Shown: piece after piece, positions 35,244 to 44,803 of the stretch
Position numbering within the stretch: the first letter of the stretch is position 1
How the letters are laid out: every line of letters starts with the position of its first letter
Origin: a bacterium
Lineage (GTDB): Bacteria > UBP6 > UBA1177
NCBI GenBank assembly: GCA_017538365.1
Contig: JAFYIZ010000004.1
Location: forward strand, 39,765 to 103,764
DNA: 64,000 nt
Direction of reading: 5' to 3'
Made by a program: the position numbers and the translations under genes
Notes under the pieces: model-generated
What the model was told of the DNA's origin: nothing
The model's database searches: none
What the model saw: only the letters and a program-made list of their open reading frames with translations

Positions 35244-36938
35244 TTACAGACCGTCTCTCACAGGTTGCGTTTCTGAAGTAAAAACAGAGCCGTTTCCGCA
35301 GAAAGAAGAATTTGAGAGGCTTTCTTCCAACATGTTGAAATCGTTAATATTCCAAGCATTGACGGCTGTCATATTGTTCCCGAACAAGAGCTTTTTCGAG
35401 CCGAAACTCCTGAGTTCGGAATCGGCGATATTCAAGCCGTTGTTGTTGTTGAAAAGTGTCATTGAATCGAATCTGAGAAGGGATGAAGAATAGAGCGATA
35501 TTCCGTGACCGAAACCGGTTTTCGGAGCAAAAACGCAGCTTTCGGTCTCTGTGCATTTGCGCGGCAGAGTGTTTTTGATTTCGATATTTTCCAAAGAAAT
35601 TTCAGAACTTATGACAAGTATTCCCGTTTCTCTGTTTTCTGAAAAAAGGCCGTCTTTCATTACGGCATTTGCACCATCCTGAATTGCCGCACCCACTCCG
35701 AATTCTCCCGCATAACTATCTGATTTTGTTGAAATAATTTCAAAGTCTTCGATATCGGCGCTGCACGCTCCGTCAAGCAGGATTCCCGCCTTTTCAGCAG
35801 AATTTACAGAAAGGCGCTTTATAAAACTTTCACTTCCGTCAACAAGCTGCAAAGCAAAACCGTTCTCCCCCAAACCGTCAGAAAAAACCGATTTAAACAC
35901 AAGATCTTCGGCATACAGCACTGCTCCGCGCGAAAAAACGCCGTTTCCTCTGCTATTTTCTATTGAAACCCGCTCAAAGCAGCCTTTCACATTGCCGTCA
36001 AGAACGATCCCGCCCTGCTCTTCTATAGTTTCGAGCATATTTTCAGCAGTAAAATCAATGAGTTTTAAATCTATTTCATCACTTTCAGAAGAGACTAAAA
36101 TAAATGAAGTTGCGGTATCGGAAATCAAGCTCTTTTTTATAGTTATGTCGGCAGAGTTTTCAGCATAAAAACCGTGTCCTTCATAGCTTCGGAGTCCTCC
36201 GTAAACACTTGAAATCACAGAATTTTCTATATTAATTTTGTTCAAATTGCCGCTCTCTCCCCAAACCGCTATTCCGAAAGAATTGACACCTGTCATTTCG
36301 CTTCCTGAAACACTCAAGCTGCCGTTTCCGAAAGAAATTCCGTAACTTATTCCCGATGCCGATTCGTCGATGTCGCCGATAAAACTGTCAGTTACCATAA
36401 GATCGGCGCGGCAGCCAGCCTCATCGGGACAGATGTTTATTCCCCCTTTCGTGCAGTGCGAAAGAACGCTGTTTTTAACAACTGTTCTGCTTCCGTTTCC
36501 GGCAAAAATGCAGCGGACATTTCCCGAAAGAGAAACATTTTCCAAAGTAATTTCAACATCTTGACCAACTTCCACGACTGCCTGATTTTCTTCATCACTG
36601 CAGACAATCAGAGTATTTTCAGACCCCTTTCCGGAAATAAAAAGTTCTTTTTCCGCTTTTATGCAGCCCGAAAAACAGCCGTCACCTAAAATCAATTTTC
36701 CGTTTTCTGCTTCAGGCAGAGGAACGCAGTCGAAATTTCTGTCGTATTTTTTCATTTCAGAAATCTCAGGCTTTTCAGGCAATTCCGGCTTTTGATATGA
36801 AACAGTATTTTCAATACACTCTTCAGCCGCTTCATCGGGAAATTCGTCAAAATCTTCATTTTCTACCGGAATATTTTCCGCAGCCCCGCCGCACGAAAAG
36901 ATAAAAAATGCAATAAAAACAATAACAAGCACCATCAT
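35244..36938 (-). CDS. Lipoprotein with right-handed parallel beta-helix repeats
   Basis: No specific function recognised. The 564-residue protein has a lipoprotein signal (lipobox IFSC, Cys at 16), an acidic/Pro-rich linker to about residue 65, then a long array of short hydrophobic strands separated by turns such as ENVSLSGN, VKNSVLSH, VTDSFIG and IENSVISS, typical of pectin-lyase-like beta-helices (NosD/Beta_helix families). Such folds bind or cleave polysaccharides, but no catalytic residues are evident. Its ATG overlaps the stop of the upstream gene as ATGATGA, so the two beta-helix lipoproteins are translationally coupled; they are diverged paralogues. Confidence 0.75.
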   Translation of the reverse strand: MMVLVIVFIAFFIFSCGGAAENIPVENEDFDEFPDEAAEECIENTVSYQKPELPEKPEISEMKKYDRNFDCVPLPEAENGKLILGDGCFSGCIKAEKELFISGKGSENTLIVCSDEENQAVVEVGQDVEITLENVSLSGNVRCIFAGNGSRTVVKNSVLSHCTKGGINICPDEAGCRADLMVTDSFIGDIDESASGISYGISFGNGSLSVSGSEMTGVNSFGIAVWGESGNLNKINIENSVISSVYGGLRSYEGHGFYAENSADITIKKSLISDTATSFILVSSESDEIDLKLIDFTAENMLETIEEQGGIVLDGNVKGCFERVSIENSRGNGVFSRGAVLYAEDLVFKSVFSDGLGENGFALQLVDGSESFIKRLSVNSAEKAGILLDGACSADIEDFEIISTKSDSYAGEFGVGAAIQDGANAVMKDGLFSENRETGILVISSEISLENIEIKNTLPRKCTETESCVFAPKTGFGHGISLYSSSLLRFDSMTLFNNNNGLNIADSELRSFGSKKLLFGNNMTAVNAWNINDFNMLEESLSNSSFCGNGSVFTSETQPVRDGL

Positions 36939-37984
36939 TGCAGTTCAAAAAAAGTATCGATTATAAAAAGTTCTTCTTCGCGTTTTATGTCGGCTGACAA
37001 AAAATCGTTCCGCGTGAAACCTTCACGTAAAGAGTCATTTTCAACTGCATTCTGAACAACAAGCCCGAAGCTTCCCTCTTCAGAAAAAACCGAAAGATTT
37101 TTGAATGCTGCAGCAACCGGAGCGGAACCGTCAACACCGTCGAGGATTATAGCGGCACGCGGAAAACCGCTGATTGAGCTGTTTTCAATCAAAATCGAAT
37201 CAGCTTCCGTAAGAAAAGAGTTCTTCACGACGATTCCGTCGCCCACGCTTTCAAGCATGACATCCCTTTTTCTCACTCCTTCGATTACACTTTCTGAAAT
37301 TTGAAAAGCAGTGTTTCCCAGAATTTCGACTGCAGCTGCACCGTTATCTGAAAAAACGGCTCCAGAAACAGACAAATTTCCTTTTTTGCCGCTATTATTC
37401 TGCGCCCATAAAGCGGCAAAACCGCATTTTAAGAGAGTGACATTTTCAAGAGTTACTTTGTGCGCGCCGTTTATCAGAATTCCGGTTCCGTCAGTGCGCT
37501 CCATCTTTGAATTTTTCATCAAAACATCGGAATCTTTGCCCGAAATCACGATCCCGCGACCGCCGAAAACTGAACTCGCACTTATCCCTGAAAAAGAGAT
37601 ATTCTCCATTTCGACGGAGCTTCCCGAAATAAAAAGCGCAGCCGAATCAGTTGAGACATTTTTAAAGGAAAAATCCCGCAGCATCACACCTGAAGTGTCT
37701 GAAATTACAAGATTTTTCAAATAAGTCGAGCCGTCTTTCCTGCCAAAGAGACGAAGCGGTTTTGCCACTGTAATAGAACCATCGAAAACTCCGCTTCCAA
37801 GACAGACACAATTTGAAAAAGCGGCAGCCGAATTTACAAGAGCATCCTGCAGAGAATTGATGTCATGCGCCGTATAGCACTTTCCTCCGCACTCTTCGGA
37901 CAGGTCATAATCAACAGAAACATCCTGAGAACATGAACTCAACAAAATAAAAACCAAGATAAAAGCAAACATAGATTTCACCAC
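36935..37984 (-). CDS. Lipoprotein with right-handed parallel beta-helix repeats
   Basis: First gene of a two-gene unit. The 349-residue protein has a signal peptide with lipobox LSSC (Cys18), a short Cys-containing stretch (EECGGKCYTAHD) and beta-helix coils such as VMLRDFSFKNVS, VEMENISFSGIS, VLMKNSKMERTD and VTLENVTLLKCG. DINSLQDALVNSAA near the start resembles the segment that opens many pectate-lyase-like domains. No active site is evident; surface anchoring and polysaccharide or protein binding are inferred. The start is ATG 37984 with GGTGAAATCT upstream and a promoter at 38014-38041. It overlaps the second beta-helix gene by four bases. Confidence 0.75.
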   Translation of the reverse strand: MVKSMFAFILVFILLSSCSQDVSVDYDLSEECGGKCYTAHDINSLQDALVNSAAAFSNCVCLGSGVFDGSITVAKPLRLFGRKDGSTYLKNLVISDTSGVMLRDFSFKNVSTDSAALFISGSSVEMENISFSGISASSVFGGRGIVISGKDSDVLMKNSKMERTDGTGILINGAHKVTLENVTLLKCGFAALWAQNNSGKKGNLSVSGAVFSDNGAAAVEILGNTAFQISESVIEGVRKRDVMLESVGDGIVVKNSFLTEADSILIENSSISGFPRAAIILDGVDGSAPVAAAFKNLSVFSEEGSFGLVVQNAVENDSLREGFTRNDFLSADIKREEELFIIDTFFELQ

Positions 37985-38013
37985 GCATTAACAAATAACA
38001 ACATAGCGGATAT

Positions 38014-38041
38014 TTATTACTTGAAAAAAGATTTTTGTCAA
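38014..38041 (-). promoter_or_regulatory. Predicted promoter of the beta-helix lipoprotein pair (TTGACA-16-TAATAA)
   Basis: Minus strand TTGACA (38041-38036), the full consensus -35, 16 bp spacer, TAATAA (38019-38014). It lies between slt and this pair, which have the same orientation. Confidence 0.45.
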
Positions 38042-38068
38042 ATATAAATTTGATTTATTTTATCAAAT

Positions 38069-40438
38069 TTAGAAATTCACAACATCTTTATTTTCGTTGA
38101 CATCATAAACGCCGTTTAAACCGACATTAAAGAATTCGTCTTCGTAGATATAGCTGTAAATCATGTAGAAGCGCATAACTTTTTTGACGTAATCGCGCGT
38201 CTCTTTGTAAGGAATCATTTCGACAAAAAGATAAGCTTCCTTCCCGCCGTAGCGCGATATCCAGTCCGAAACGTTGTGGGGACCTGCGTTGTATGCGGCT
38301 GTGGCTGCGATAAGGTTGTTGTCGAAACGCTTTAAAAGTTTTGAAAGATACCAGACCGAAGCCTTCATGCTGTCGTAGGGATCCATCGGGTCTTTTATCT
38401 TGATTCCGCCGAATTTGCTGATTTTTTCAAATGTCTGAGGCATTATCTGCATAAGTCCGAGCGCTCCGACATTCGATGAAAGCGACTCCCTGTAGTAAGT
38501 TTCGGCGCGCATTATCGAATAGATGAGCTGAACCGGAACATTGAATTCTCCAGCAAGTTTGAGGACGACTTCGAGGTAAGGCGTCGGATAAAGAAGCCGC
38601 CACTCCTCTTTTTTGCCGTAGTGCGGCGAATAGGTTAAATCGGCGTTAAGCTGGTTGTAGTAGTAGCTTGTGATTTTTGCCGTTTTTTTGAAAAATTTGT
38701 TGTAGACAAGGTGGATTTTCGAAAGGATTTCTTTGTAGTTCGATGAAAATTCGTCAATTATCTGCGCTTCAGGCATCGGAACCTTCATCGAAGTTGCGTT
38801 TTTAGCGTGTTTTGCCTCGTTGTAAGAGGTGTATATCCGCATCATATCGACATAAAATTCAACTCCGTCAAAGTCATCTGCCTTAAGAAAAAGATCGATC
38901 ATAAAAGCAGGCTCGCGCTTCTTTATTTTGGGCTGAAGCTGGGCAAGAGTCTCTATGAACTCCTCTTTCGTCGCACTGTTTTCGACTCTGTTTGCAAGCC
39001 ACTTCTGCGAAGTTGCCGAAACGTTGCTGAAATCAGGCTTCTTTTTGAATTCGTCGCGCTCGATTATGTGGAAATATGTGAAATCGTAGTACGAAATGAA
39101 GCTGCTGACACTTTCAGAAATACCGTTTTCATCGACCGAACACTTGAAATTGACGTCCGACAGTGCGGCACAGTAGCCGTTTATCCTGTCGAGAAGCGCG
39201 GTAAGCCCTGTTATCGCCTCATAACTCCCCTTCCCGTCTACGAATTTATCGCAATTAACCTTTTCGGAAAGCAGGAATTCTGACCACATCGTGAAGGCGT
39301 AGAGGTCATTTCCTTCAAAAAGATAGATGAGCCCCAGTTTGTAAAGGGCCAGCATGAAATATTTTGAATTCTGCTTTGCTTCTACTATCCCGCTCAGAAT
39401 CTCCTTGCTCTTTTCCGACATGCCGTTTTCGAAATATACCAGAGCTGAGAGAAATTTCATCCTGTCTTTCTGCGTTCCGGCAAATTCATCCGACGATTTC
39501 AGCAGAAAATCTGCCGCTTCGACTTCGCGCCCCGCCTGATTCAAAATCCTGTATTTTTTGTTCACGAGCTTGTATTTGGCATCGTTCGCTTTGGTCTGCT
39601 TTGCAAGCGCTTCATCAAGCATTTTAAGCGCATCGGAATAGCGTTTGGCGGCAACAAGATAATCGGCAATTTCCAGATTTGCCGGATGCGGCAGAGTTAA
39701 ATATTCATCGCTGAAAAACTGAGAAAGCTTGTTTTCACGCCGCATTATCGAAAGCCATCTCACATAATACGGTGAAGACGAGTTCGGAACGCTCTTGGTT
39801 TTCTTGAGTTTGACAAGCCTCTCGACAATCTGCGGTTTCCACGAAAGAGAGCCGTAGCTGTCGATATATTCGACATAATCTTTAAGAAATGCGACTTGCG
39901 GCTCGCCGTTTTTTTCAAGCGCCAAAATACGGTTGTAAGCCGCTGCACCGTTATCCTGCGCATCAAGACACCTGTCGTAAAATTCAATCGCTGAATCATA
40001 CTGTTTTCTGTAAAGCGCAATGTCACCTTTCACACACTCAAGATCGCTGAAAAGATAGTAAACCGGATACGAACTTTTTATCTCGTCAATTATCTCAAGA
40101 GCCTGATTGAAGCGCTTTCTTGCGATGAAAGTTTTGACGAGGATCATTTTGTAATAAAGAGTGTTTTTGACGTCGTTCGGCAGCGCAGAGATCAGTTTTT
40201 CGGTCTCGTCGTATCTTGCGAGCTTCATGAAAAGCTCGATCTTCAGTATCGTGAAATCGGTTTTTGAGGCAAACTCAGCCTTGTCGATATGCGATGCGGC
40301 AAGGGCAAATTCGTTAGCCTTGAAAAGCTCTCTGATGCAGGCTTCCGTCACATTTTCGTCATTCAGACAGTCATGGTAGGAAAAAAGCGGAAAAGTGAGA
40401 AACAAAAATGAAAACAGAACGAAAAGCGACGGTTTCAT
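38069..40438 (-). CDS. slt: Slt-type soluble lytic murein transglycosylase with TPR-like N-terminal region
   Basis: Cleaves peptidoglycan to 1,6-anhydro ends in the periplasm. The 789-residue protein has a signal peptide (hydrophobic 4-18, cleavage near FSY), a long alpha-superhelical region of TPR-like repeats (about 25-480) and a C-terminal SLT domain: YSIMRAETYYRES with catalytic Glu646, GALGLMQIMPQT and AATAAYNAGPHNV. The order is that of E. coli Slt70 (645 residues) with extra helical repeats. It has its own predicted promoter in the 57 bp after rlmH. Confidence 0.94.
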   Translation of the reverse strand: MKPSLFVLFSFLFLTFPLFSYHDCLNDENVTEACIRELFKANEFALAASHIDKAEFASKTDFTILKIELFMKLARYDETEKLISALPNDVKNTLYYKMILVKTFIARKRFNQALEIIDEIKSSYPVYYLFSDLECVKGDIALYRKQYDSAIEFYDRCLDAQDNGAAAYNRILALEKNGEPQVAFLKDYVEYIDSYGSLSWKPQIVERLVKLKKTKSVPNSSSPYYVRWLSIMRRENKLSQFFSDEYLTLPHPANLEIADYLVAAKRYSDALKMLDEALAKQTKANDAKYKLVNKKYRILNQAGREVEAADFLLKSSDEFAGTQKDRMKFLSALVYFENGMSEKSKEILSGIVEAKQNSKYFMLALYKLGLIYLFEGNDLYAFTMWSEFLLSEKVNCDKFVDGKGSYEAITGLTALLDRINGYCAALSDVNFKCSVDENGISESVSSFISYYDFTYFHIIERDEFKKKPDFSNVSATSQKWLANRVENSATKEEFIETLAQLQPKIKKREPAFMIDLFLKADDFDGVEFYVDMMRIYTSYNEAKHAKNATSMKVPMPEAQIIDEFSSNYKEILSKIHLVYNKFFKKTAKITSYYYNQLNADLTYSPHYGKKEEWRLLYPTPYLEVVLKLAGEFNVPVQLIYSIMRAETYYRESLSSNVGALGLMQIMPQTFEKISKFGGIKIKDPMDPYDSMKASVWYLSKLLKRFDNNLIAATAAYNAGPHNVSDWISRYGGKEAYLFVEMIPYKETRDYVKKVMRFYMIYSYIYEDEFFNVGLNGVYDVNENKDVVNF

Positions 40439-40462
40439 GCGAACCTCATCAAAATCCGGGCA

Positions 40463-40490
40463 ATTCTAAGGATTGAAGATTTTTTTTCAA
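40463..40490 (-). promoter_or_regulatory. Predicted promoter of slt (TTGAAA-16-TAGAAT)
   Basis: Minus strand TTGAAA (40490-40485), 16 bp, TAGAAT (40468-40463), then TGCCCGG and ATTTTG. Confidence 0.45.
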
Positions 40491-40495
40491 TAATT

Positions 40496-40927
40496 TTACC
40501 CGTGATGATAGTTTGAGCCGCTGTTTATTGAAAGGCCGCGGTAGATCTGCTCTAAAATGTTGATCCTGGCGAGCTGGTGCGGCAGAGTCCACGGCGCAAT
40601 TGAAAGAGCGAGGTCTTCTTTGATATCGCCGAAACCGTATGCGCCGCCGACAACGAACACGATTGAGCCGTGAGAAACCGATTTTTCGCTTAAAAGTTTT
40701 GCGAAAGCGAGCGAATCAAAAGATTTTCCTGTTTCTCTGAGTGCGATGACAAAAGAGTTCGAAGGTATTGATTTTATTATGCTTTCAGTTTCAAGTTCAA
40801 GATCACCACGCTCTTTAAGTTCTATAACTTCAAGCGGAGAATAGATTTTTATCCTTTTCTGGAAAAAATCGTCTATTTCCTTGAACTGACTTTTGAGTTT
40901 TCCGACAACGATTAGAGTGATTTTCAT
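40496..40927 (-). CDS. rlmH: 23S rRNA pseudouridine-1915 N3-methyltransferase RlmH
   Basis: SPOUT-fold methyltransferase acting on helix 69 of 23S rRNA in assembled ribosomes. The 143-residue protein has VVGKLK at the start, the FVIALRETGKSFDSLAFA strand-loop, the VFVVGGAYGFGD SAM knot and the signature C terminus SNYHHG. It overlaps rsfS by one base. Its target pseudouridine is made by RluD, whose homologue is at 6886. Confidence 0.96.
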   Translation of the reverse strand: MKITLIVVGKLKSQFKEIDDFFQKRIKIYSPLEVIELKERGDLELETESIIKSIPSNSFVIALRETGKSFDSLAFAKLLSEKSVSHGSIVFVVGGAYGFGDIKEDLALSIAPWTLPHQLARINILEQIYRGLSINSGSNYHHG

Positions 40928-41280
40928 TACTGAATATAAGAACTCACGTCAACTTTCGCGCAGCCTGACCAGATATCTTCCAGAGAATAGTAATCGCGCA
41001 GTTCTTCAAGCATGATATTGACTACTACGCTTCCCGCATCAACAAGAATCCATTTTGCGCTCGTCTCGCCTTCGATCAAAGGTTTTGCGAATCCGGCGTT
41101 TTTGAGCTCTCTGAAAAGCGAATCGGCCATAGTCGTATTGTGCTGCGTACTCGTTCCCGTTACAAAAACGATAAAATCGGTATATCCAGACTTTTTATCT
41201 ACGTCGAAAGCCATGATATTGACACCTTTTTTATCGGAAAGCGTGCGGAGAACCGTCTCTAATTTTTCATTCTTCGTCAT
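40927..41280 (-). CDS. rsfS: Ribosomal silencing factor RsfS
   Basis: Binds ribosomal protein L14 and blocks subunit joining when nutrients are short. The 117-residue protein has the DUF143 signatures TDFIVFVTGTSTQHN, WILVDAGSVVVNIM and REYYSLEDIW-like RDYYSLEDIWSG near the end. Its start lies 14 bases inside the end of the upstream lipoprotein gene, and its stop overlaps rlmH by one base, giving the common rsfS-rlmH pair. Confidence 0.95.
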   Translation of the reverse strand: MTKNEKLETVLRTLSDKKGVNIMAFDVDKKSGYTDFIVFVTGTSTQHNTTMADSLFRELKNAGFAKPLIEGETSAKWILVDAGSVVVNIMLEELRDYYSLEDIWSGCAKVDVSSYIQ

Positions 41281-42247
41281 GTTTTTCTTCCTTTTTTTCT
41301 GACTTTTTCTTCATTATGTTTACCGAAGAATCAAGCGTTCTTCTGTGGTATTCCTCGTTGTATTCGGGTTCTGAGATTGTTTCGGCGAAATCGGTCGAAA
41401 GGCTGCGTACTCCTTTGATGCTGAAGGTTACGTCTTCATCGGTGAACCTGAACGAAAGTTCTTCAATTTTTATCTCGGCGACAGTTCCGTCAAGAGCAAC
41501 AAAAACTGTCATTTTTCCTTTAATACCGTCTTTCTTTTTGCCGGATAAACCCGCGATAAGAGAATCATCACGCATCTCCTCGGTACCCTGAAGGTTCTGA
41601 AGATACTTTTTTTCGGGAAGTGCGGCGCGGTCGGTTTTTCTATCGCTGAAAACGATCGTAACAAGATGCCCTTTGAACGAACCTACCTTCCACGCCTTTT
41701 CAGAATCTATCGAAGCGTGGTCACGAAGCATGAGATAAATTGACGGAATCGCGCCGAAAAGGTTGTCGCGGAGCGTAACGTGCTCGCCCATGCTGAAAGT
41801 TTTCGTAAATTCGCCGCCGAACTGTTTGCGGTAAAAGAAGTTGTTTCTCCAGATTATATCCCAGCCTTCGTTCTTGTTGTTCTGGTAACTCATCGAAAAG
41901 TTGCCGGACTTGTCGCTTTTATACTTTGAATTCTCGTGCAGCGAGAGCTTTCTTTCGGTCGTCTTTTCGTTCTCACCATCATCCGCCGCGGTTTTTATAA
42001 CGGAAACCGTCTCGTAATCGACACTCTGAGAAAACGAGTAAATCCCGTTTTTGTCGCGGAAGTATGAAAGCGGGGCGACAATCAGCTTTTCGAGCTCGTC
42101 AAGAGACGTGTAAAGCTGACTTTCGTCTATTTTCGGTTCGTAAGTTTCTTCATTTATGACGCGCCACTTGCTTTCGACGTTTTCACTGTTTCCCGAACAC
42201 GAAACAATCATCAATAGAGCGGCAAAACAACACAAAAACTTTTTCAT
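41267..42247 (-). CDS. Putative lipoprotein of unknown function
   Basis: Not recognised. The 326-residue protein has a signal peptide with lipobox IVSC (Cys17). The body alternates polar and hydrophobic residues in a beta-rich pattern (FSQSVDYETVSVI, WKVGSFKGHLVTIVF, GKMTVFVALDGTVAEIKIEELSF), which could be a LolA/LppX-like or other lipid-binding half barrel, but this is only an impression. The C terminus is strongly charged, with a Lys/Glu run before the stop. AGGTGAGAA precedes the ATG and a promoter lies at 42277-42304. The 3' end overlaps rsfS by 14 bp. Confidence 0.7.
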   Translation of the reverse strand: MKKFLCCFAALLMIVSCSGNSENVESKWRVINEETYEPKIDESQLYTSLDELEKLIVAPLSYFRDKNGIYSFSQSVDYETVSVIKTAADDGENEKTTERKLSLHENSKYKSDKSGNFSMSYQNNKNEGWDIIWRNNFFYRKQFGGEFTKTFSMGEHVTLRDNLFGAIPSIYLMLRDHASIDSEKAWKVGSFKGHLVTIVFSDRKTDRAALPEKKYLQNLQGTEEMRDDSLIAGLSGKKKDGIKGKMTVFVALDGTVAEIKIEELSFRFTDEDVTFSIKGVRSLSTDFAETISEPEYNEEYHRRTLDSSVNIMKKKSEKKEEKHDEE

Positions 42248-42276
42248 TTCTCACCTACAAAACAAAAAAACGCAGT

Positions 42277-42304
42277 ATTTTAACGATTTTTGCAAAAATT
42301 TCAA
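42277..42304 (-). promoter_or_regulatory. Predicted promoter of lipoprotein-rsfS-rlmH (TTGAAA-16-TAAAAT)
   Basis: Minus strand TTGAAA (42304-42299), 16 bp, TAAAAT (42282-42277), then ACTGCG and a T7 run; a clear example of the shared leader. Confidence 0.5.
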
Positions 42305-42315
42305 GGAATATTTTC

Positions 42316-43545
42316 TTACTCTGTCACGTCGAAAAACGCTTTGAGGTCTATCGTTGAAAGGAACTTTTTTACGACAGCAAGAGCGACTTTCCGGCTCTCT
42401 TCCTTCACCTTTTCGTCTCTATTCTGCGCCGTTACGAAAAAAGGTTTGTGGTCATAGTGCGCGATCTTGAATTTTTCACCGTTTTTGAATGTGTTGATAT
42501 CAACAGAAACCGTTATTCTTTCGTAGCCGTCGACTTGGACTGAAGCAGTTTTGACGACAATGACAACTTTATGCGGCAGCTCTTCTTTCTGAGTCGGGAC
42601 GATGCCGAAATCAAGAAGCGCCTTTTCGATGTCACCGCTCATTCCGACCGGACTTTCGACACTCAAAAAAATCTCGAAATTACCTGAAAGTTCGGGAACA
42701 AGGGGGATTTCCACAAATTTTTTATCGCCTTTTAAAAGATTCACAGACCCGCTAACATTTCTATAACCATCCAATTTTACTTCAAATTTATAGTTTGCAG
42801 GTTTAAGGAATATCTTTTTATTGAGCTCGTAGGATTTTCCGTCGATCACGACTTCTCCTTTCACATCGGAACCAGCCTGAAAATATACAGAACCGTAAGA
42901 AGCGAGCTTTTCAACCTCGGCTTTCAGAGCAGAGAGCGCCACGATATATTTTTCTCTTTCGGGAACCTGCCTGTCGCTTACGGCATAAAGCAGCGAATAC
43001 GAAAGATAAATCATCGTGAGAACGTCGTCATACTTTTCAGGGGGAAGCGTCTCAATATCTTCCGGCATAGTTTTGAGAAGATAAGTTATCGTATTTTCTA
43101 TCGAATTCCGCGTCATAAAGGCAGTAACCTCAACAAAACCGCCTTTTTCCACCGGTTTTGTGAAAAGAACACCTTTTAAAGAAACGTTTGAGCGGATAAC
43201 TATGTCGTTTCTCAGCGATTCCGTATATTTGCCGTCACGCTCTTCCTGGCTTATCACCGTTTTGGAAACTATGTCGGCAACAATTGAGTTTGCAAGCTGT
43301 GAAAGAGCGTCGTTTTTAGCCGATTTTTCATCCTCTCCAGTTCCCGTTCCTTTGAGGACTGCCGCAAAAAGAGCTTCTCCGCCGCTTCCGACCTCGTCAA
43401 AAGCATCCTCTTTTCCTTCAAGTCCGGCAAAAGCGTCGGAAGCATTATGGCGGACACTTTCGTAATCCGATTTTGCCGCAGTCGCACACGAAACAGCAAA
43501 AACAGACAATAAAAACAGCAAGTTACAAAAAAACACTTTTCTCAT
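42316..43545 (-). CDS. LPP20-like lipoprotein with PEGA-like domain
   Basis: Secreted lipoprotein of 409 residues; lipobox AVSC (Cys20). Residues 60-165 resemble the LPP20/FlgT N-terminal domain (GTGTGEDEKSAKNDALSQLANSI, an Ala-rich helix that follows a strand). A PEGA-type beta-sandwich is seen around 235-290 (GEVVIDGKSYELNKKIFLKPANY..., with the PEGA-like VEIPLVPE). The last 120 residues are unassigned. It is the third of three co-directional secreted-protein genes (44804, 43553, 42316), 7 bp behind the second. Function unknown; envelope lipoproteins with these domains are often linked to secretion or surface organelles. Confidence 0.65.
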   Translation of the reverse strand: MRKVFFCNLLFLLSVFAVSCATAAKSDYESVRHNASDAFAGLEGKEDAFDEVGSGGEALFAAVLKGTGTGEDEKSAKNDALSQLANSIVADIVSKTVISQEERDGKYTESLRNDIVIRSNVSLKGVLFTKPVEKGGFVEVTAFMTRNSIENTITYLLKTMPEDIETLPPEKYDDVLTMIYLSYSLLYAVSDRQVPEREKYIVALSALKAEVEKLASYGSVYFQAGSDVKGEVVIDGKSYELNKKIFLKPANYKFEVKLDGYRNVSGSVNLLKGDKKFVEIPLVPELSGNFEIFLSVESPVGMSGDIEKALLDFGIVPTQKEELPHKVVIVVKTASVQVDGYERITVSVDINTFKNGEKFKIAHYDHKPFFVTAQNRDEKVKEESRKVALAVVKKFLSTIDLKAFFDVTE

Positions 43546-43552
43546 ATCCGAC

Positions 43553-44755
43553 CTATTCTATTACAAGTTCGACTTCTCCGTTTCCAGCCGCTTTGATAAC
43601 GAGGAAAGAACCTGCGTCACTCACTTTTTCAAGCTGACCGGGGCCGCTGTAAGCCTTTTTGAGAGCAAGGAAAAACTCATAAGCGTTCGGAATATCCTTG
43701 AGGTAAACGATGTATGAAAATGTCGATTTGCCGTCGGCCTGCGGTTTTACCGGCTTTGTTGAAAGTCCTTTAAGCACAGCGTAAACCGCATCACTCACTG
43801 CCGCGCCGTCGGTGCTGTTGGAAAGGACAACAAGTTTGAAAGGTTTCCCTTTCTTGCTCATTTCCATCCACTCTTTGCGGATCTGGCTGATTACTTTGGC
43901 GCTTGCGTCGTTTACTGCTTCCTGAACGAGTGCGTTTGCGTCGCTGACACGCCTTTCAGCCGAATATCCGGTAGTCGTTCCGAGCATTTTTCCCGTTGCC
44001 GTTTCAAAAACTTCGACTGCGACTGATGCTTTCGTACCGACGCTGCCGTTCACACCGGAATAGTTTACTTTCGCATAGACGTCAGTGCCGAAACTCAAAG
44101 CCATATCGTGCATCGGATCGGTCTCAGCACCTTCGAGTGCAGCCATTTTTGCAACGATCTTGTTGACGGTGTCGCCCTGAGCCGCCTTGTAGACTTCGAA
44201 AGAGTTATCCTGCAGGTATTCCTGAAGCGCGCTGACAGCCGTTTTCGCGAAATCGCCGCCCTTGTCTGCAAAAACGGAAATCGTCGGAAGGCCGATGCTC
44301 TCCGCGACTTCTTCAGTAGCTGTGATTATCTCGGCTGCGGCAAGTTCCTGCTGGATCATAGCGACATCGATCTTGAAAAGGTATGTAACTTTCGTTTTGC
44401 CACCCTCTTTTTTCTTCGATTTAATGTCGGATACCCAGCGGATATACTTCACAGGATTCGCATACATCTGGATCTCAAGCCCGTAAGCCCTCGTTTTTTC
44501 GGCCTGAGTTTTGAGAATCGGCTTGTCGCCCCCTTCAAGAACGAACCAGACAGCCGTTTTTTTGGCTTCTTCCAGCGCCTCTTCGACAGAACAGCCTATA
44601 CCGGTAGCCTTGATCATCATTTCGCCCGTTCCCGAGCTTTCAACAAACGATGCCTCATACAAAGCTGGTGTCTGCTGTTTTTTGAAATCGCATTTGTTGG
44701 AACAACCGACCAGAGAAAGCGCCAAAACAAGCATGAATACCAAAAATTTTCTCAT
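43553..44755 (-). CDS. Lipoprotein with LPP20/DUF6175-like domains
   Basis: Function unknown. The 400-residue protein has a lipoprotein signal (lipobox LVGC, Cys18), then an LPP20-like domain (TGEMMIKATGIGCSVEEALEE..., residues 40-140) ending in VTYLFKIDVAMIQQ. A second module (about 150-285) with LPTISVFADKG and ASVAVEVFETATGKML recalls DUF6175 and CsgG/FlgT-like secretion-accessory folds. A third region (290-400) is also alpha/beta. The family link is by eye. GGAGGAAAAA precedes the ATG. It lies between a predicted beta-barrel protein and another LPP20-like lipoprotein, suggesting one envelope complex. Confidence 0.6.
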   Translation of the reverse strand: MRKFLVFMLVLALSLVGCSNKCDFKKQQTPALYEASFVESSGTGEMMIKATGIGCSVEEALEEAKKTAVWFVLEGGDKPILKTQAEKTRAYGLEIQMYANPVKYIRWVSDIKSKKKEGGKTKVTYLFKIDVAMIQQELAAAEIITATEEVAESIGLPTISVFADKGGDFAKTAVSALQEYLQDNSFEVYKAAQGDTVNKIVAKMAALEGAETDPMHDMALSFGTDVYAKVNYSGVNGSVGTKASVAVEVFETATGKMLGTTTGYSAERRVSDANALVQEAVNDASAKVISQIRKEWMEMSKKGKPFKLVVLSNSTDGAAVSDAVYAVLKGLSTKPVKPQADGKSTFSYIVYLKDIPNAYEFFLALKKAYSGPGQLEKVSDAGSFLVIKAAGNGEVELVIE

Positions 44756-44803
44756 TTTTTCCTCCGATTTATAAAATTAACACAAAAAAACATTTTTCAC
44801 CTC

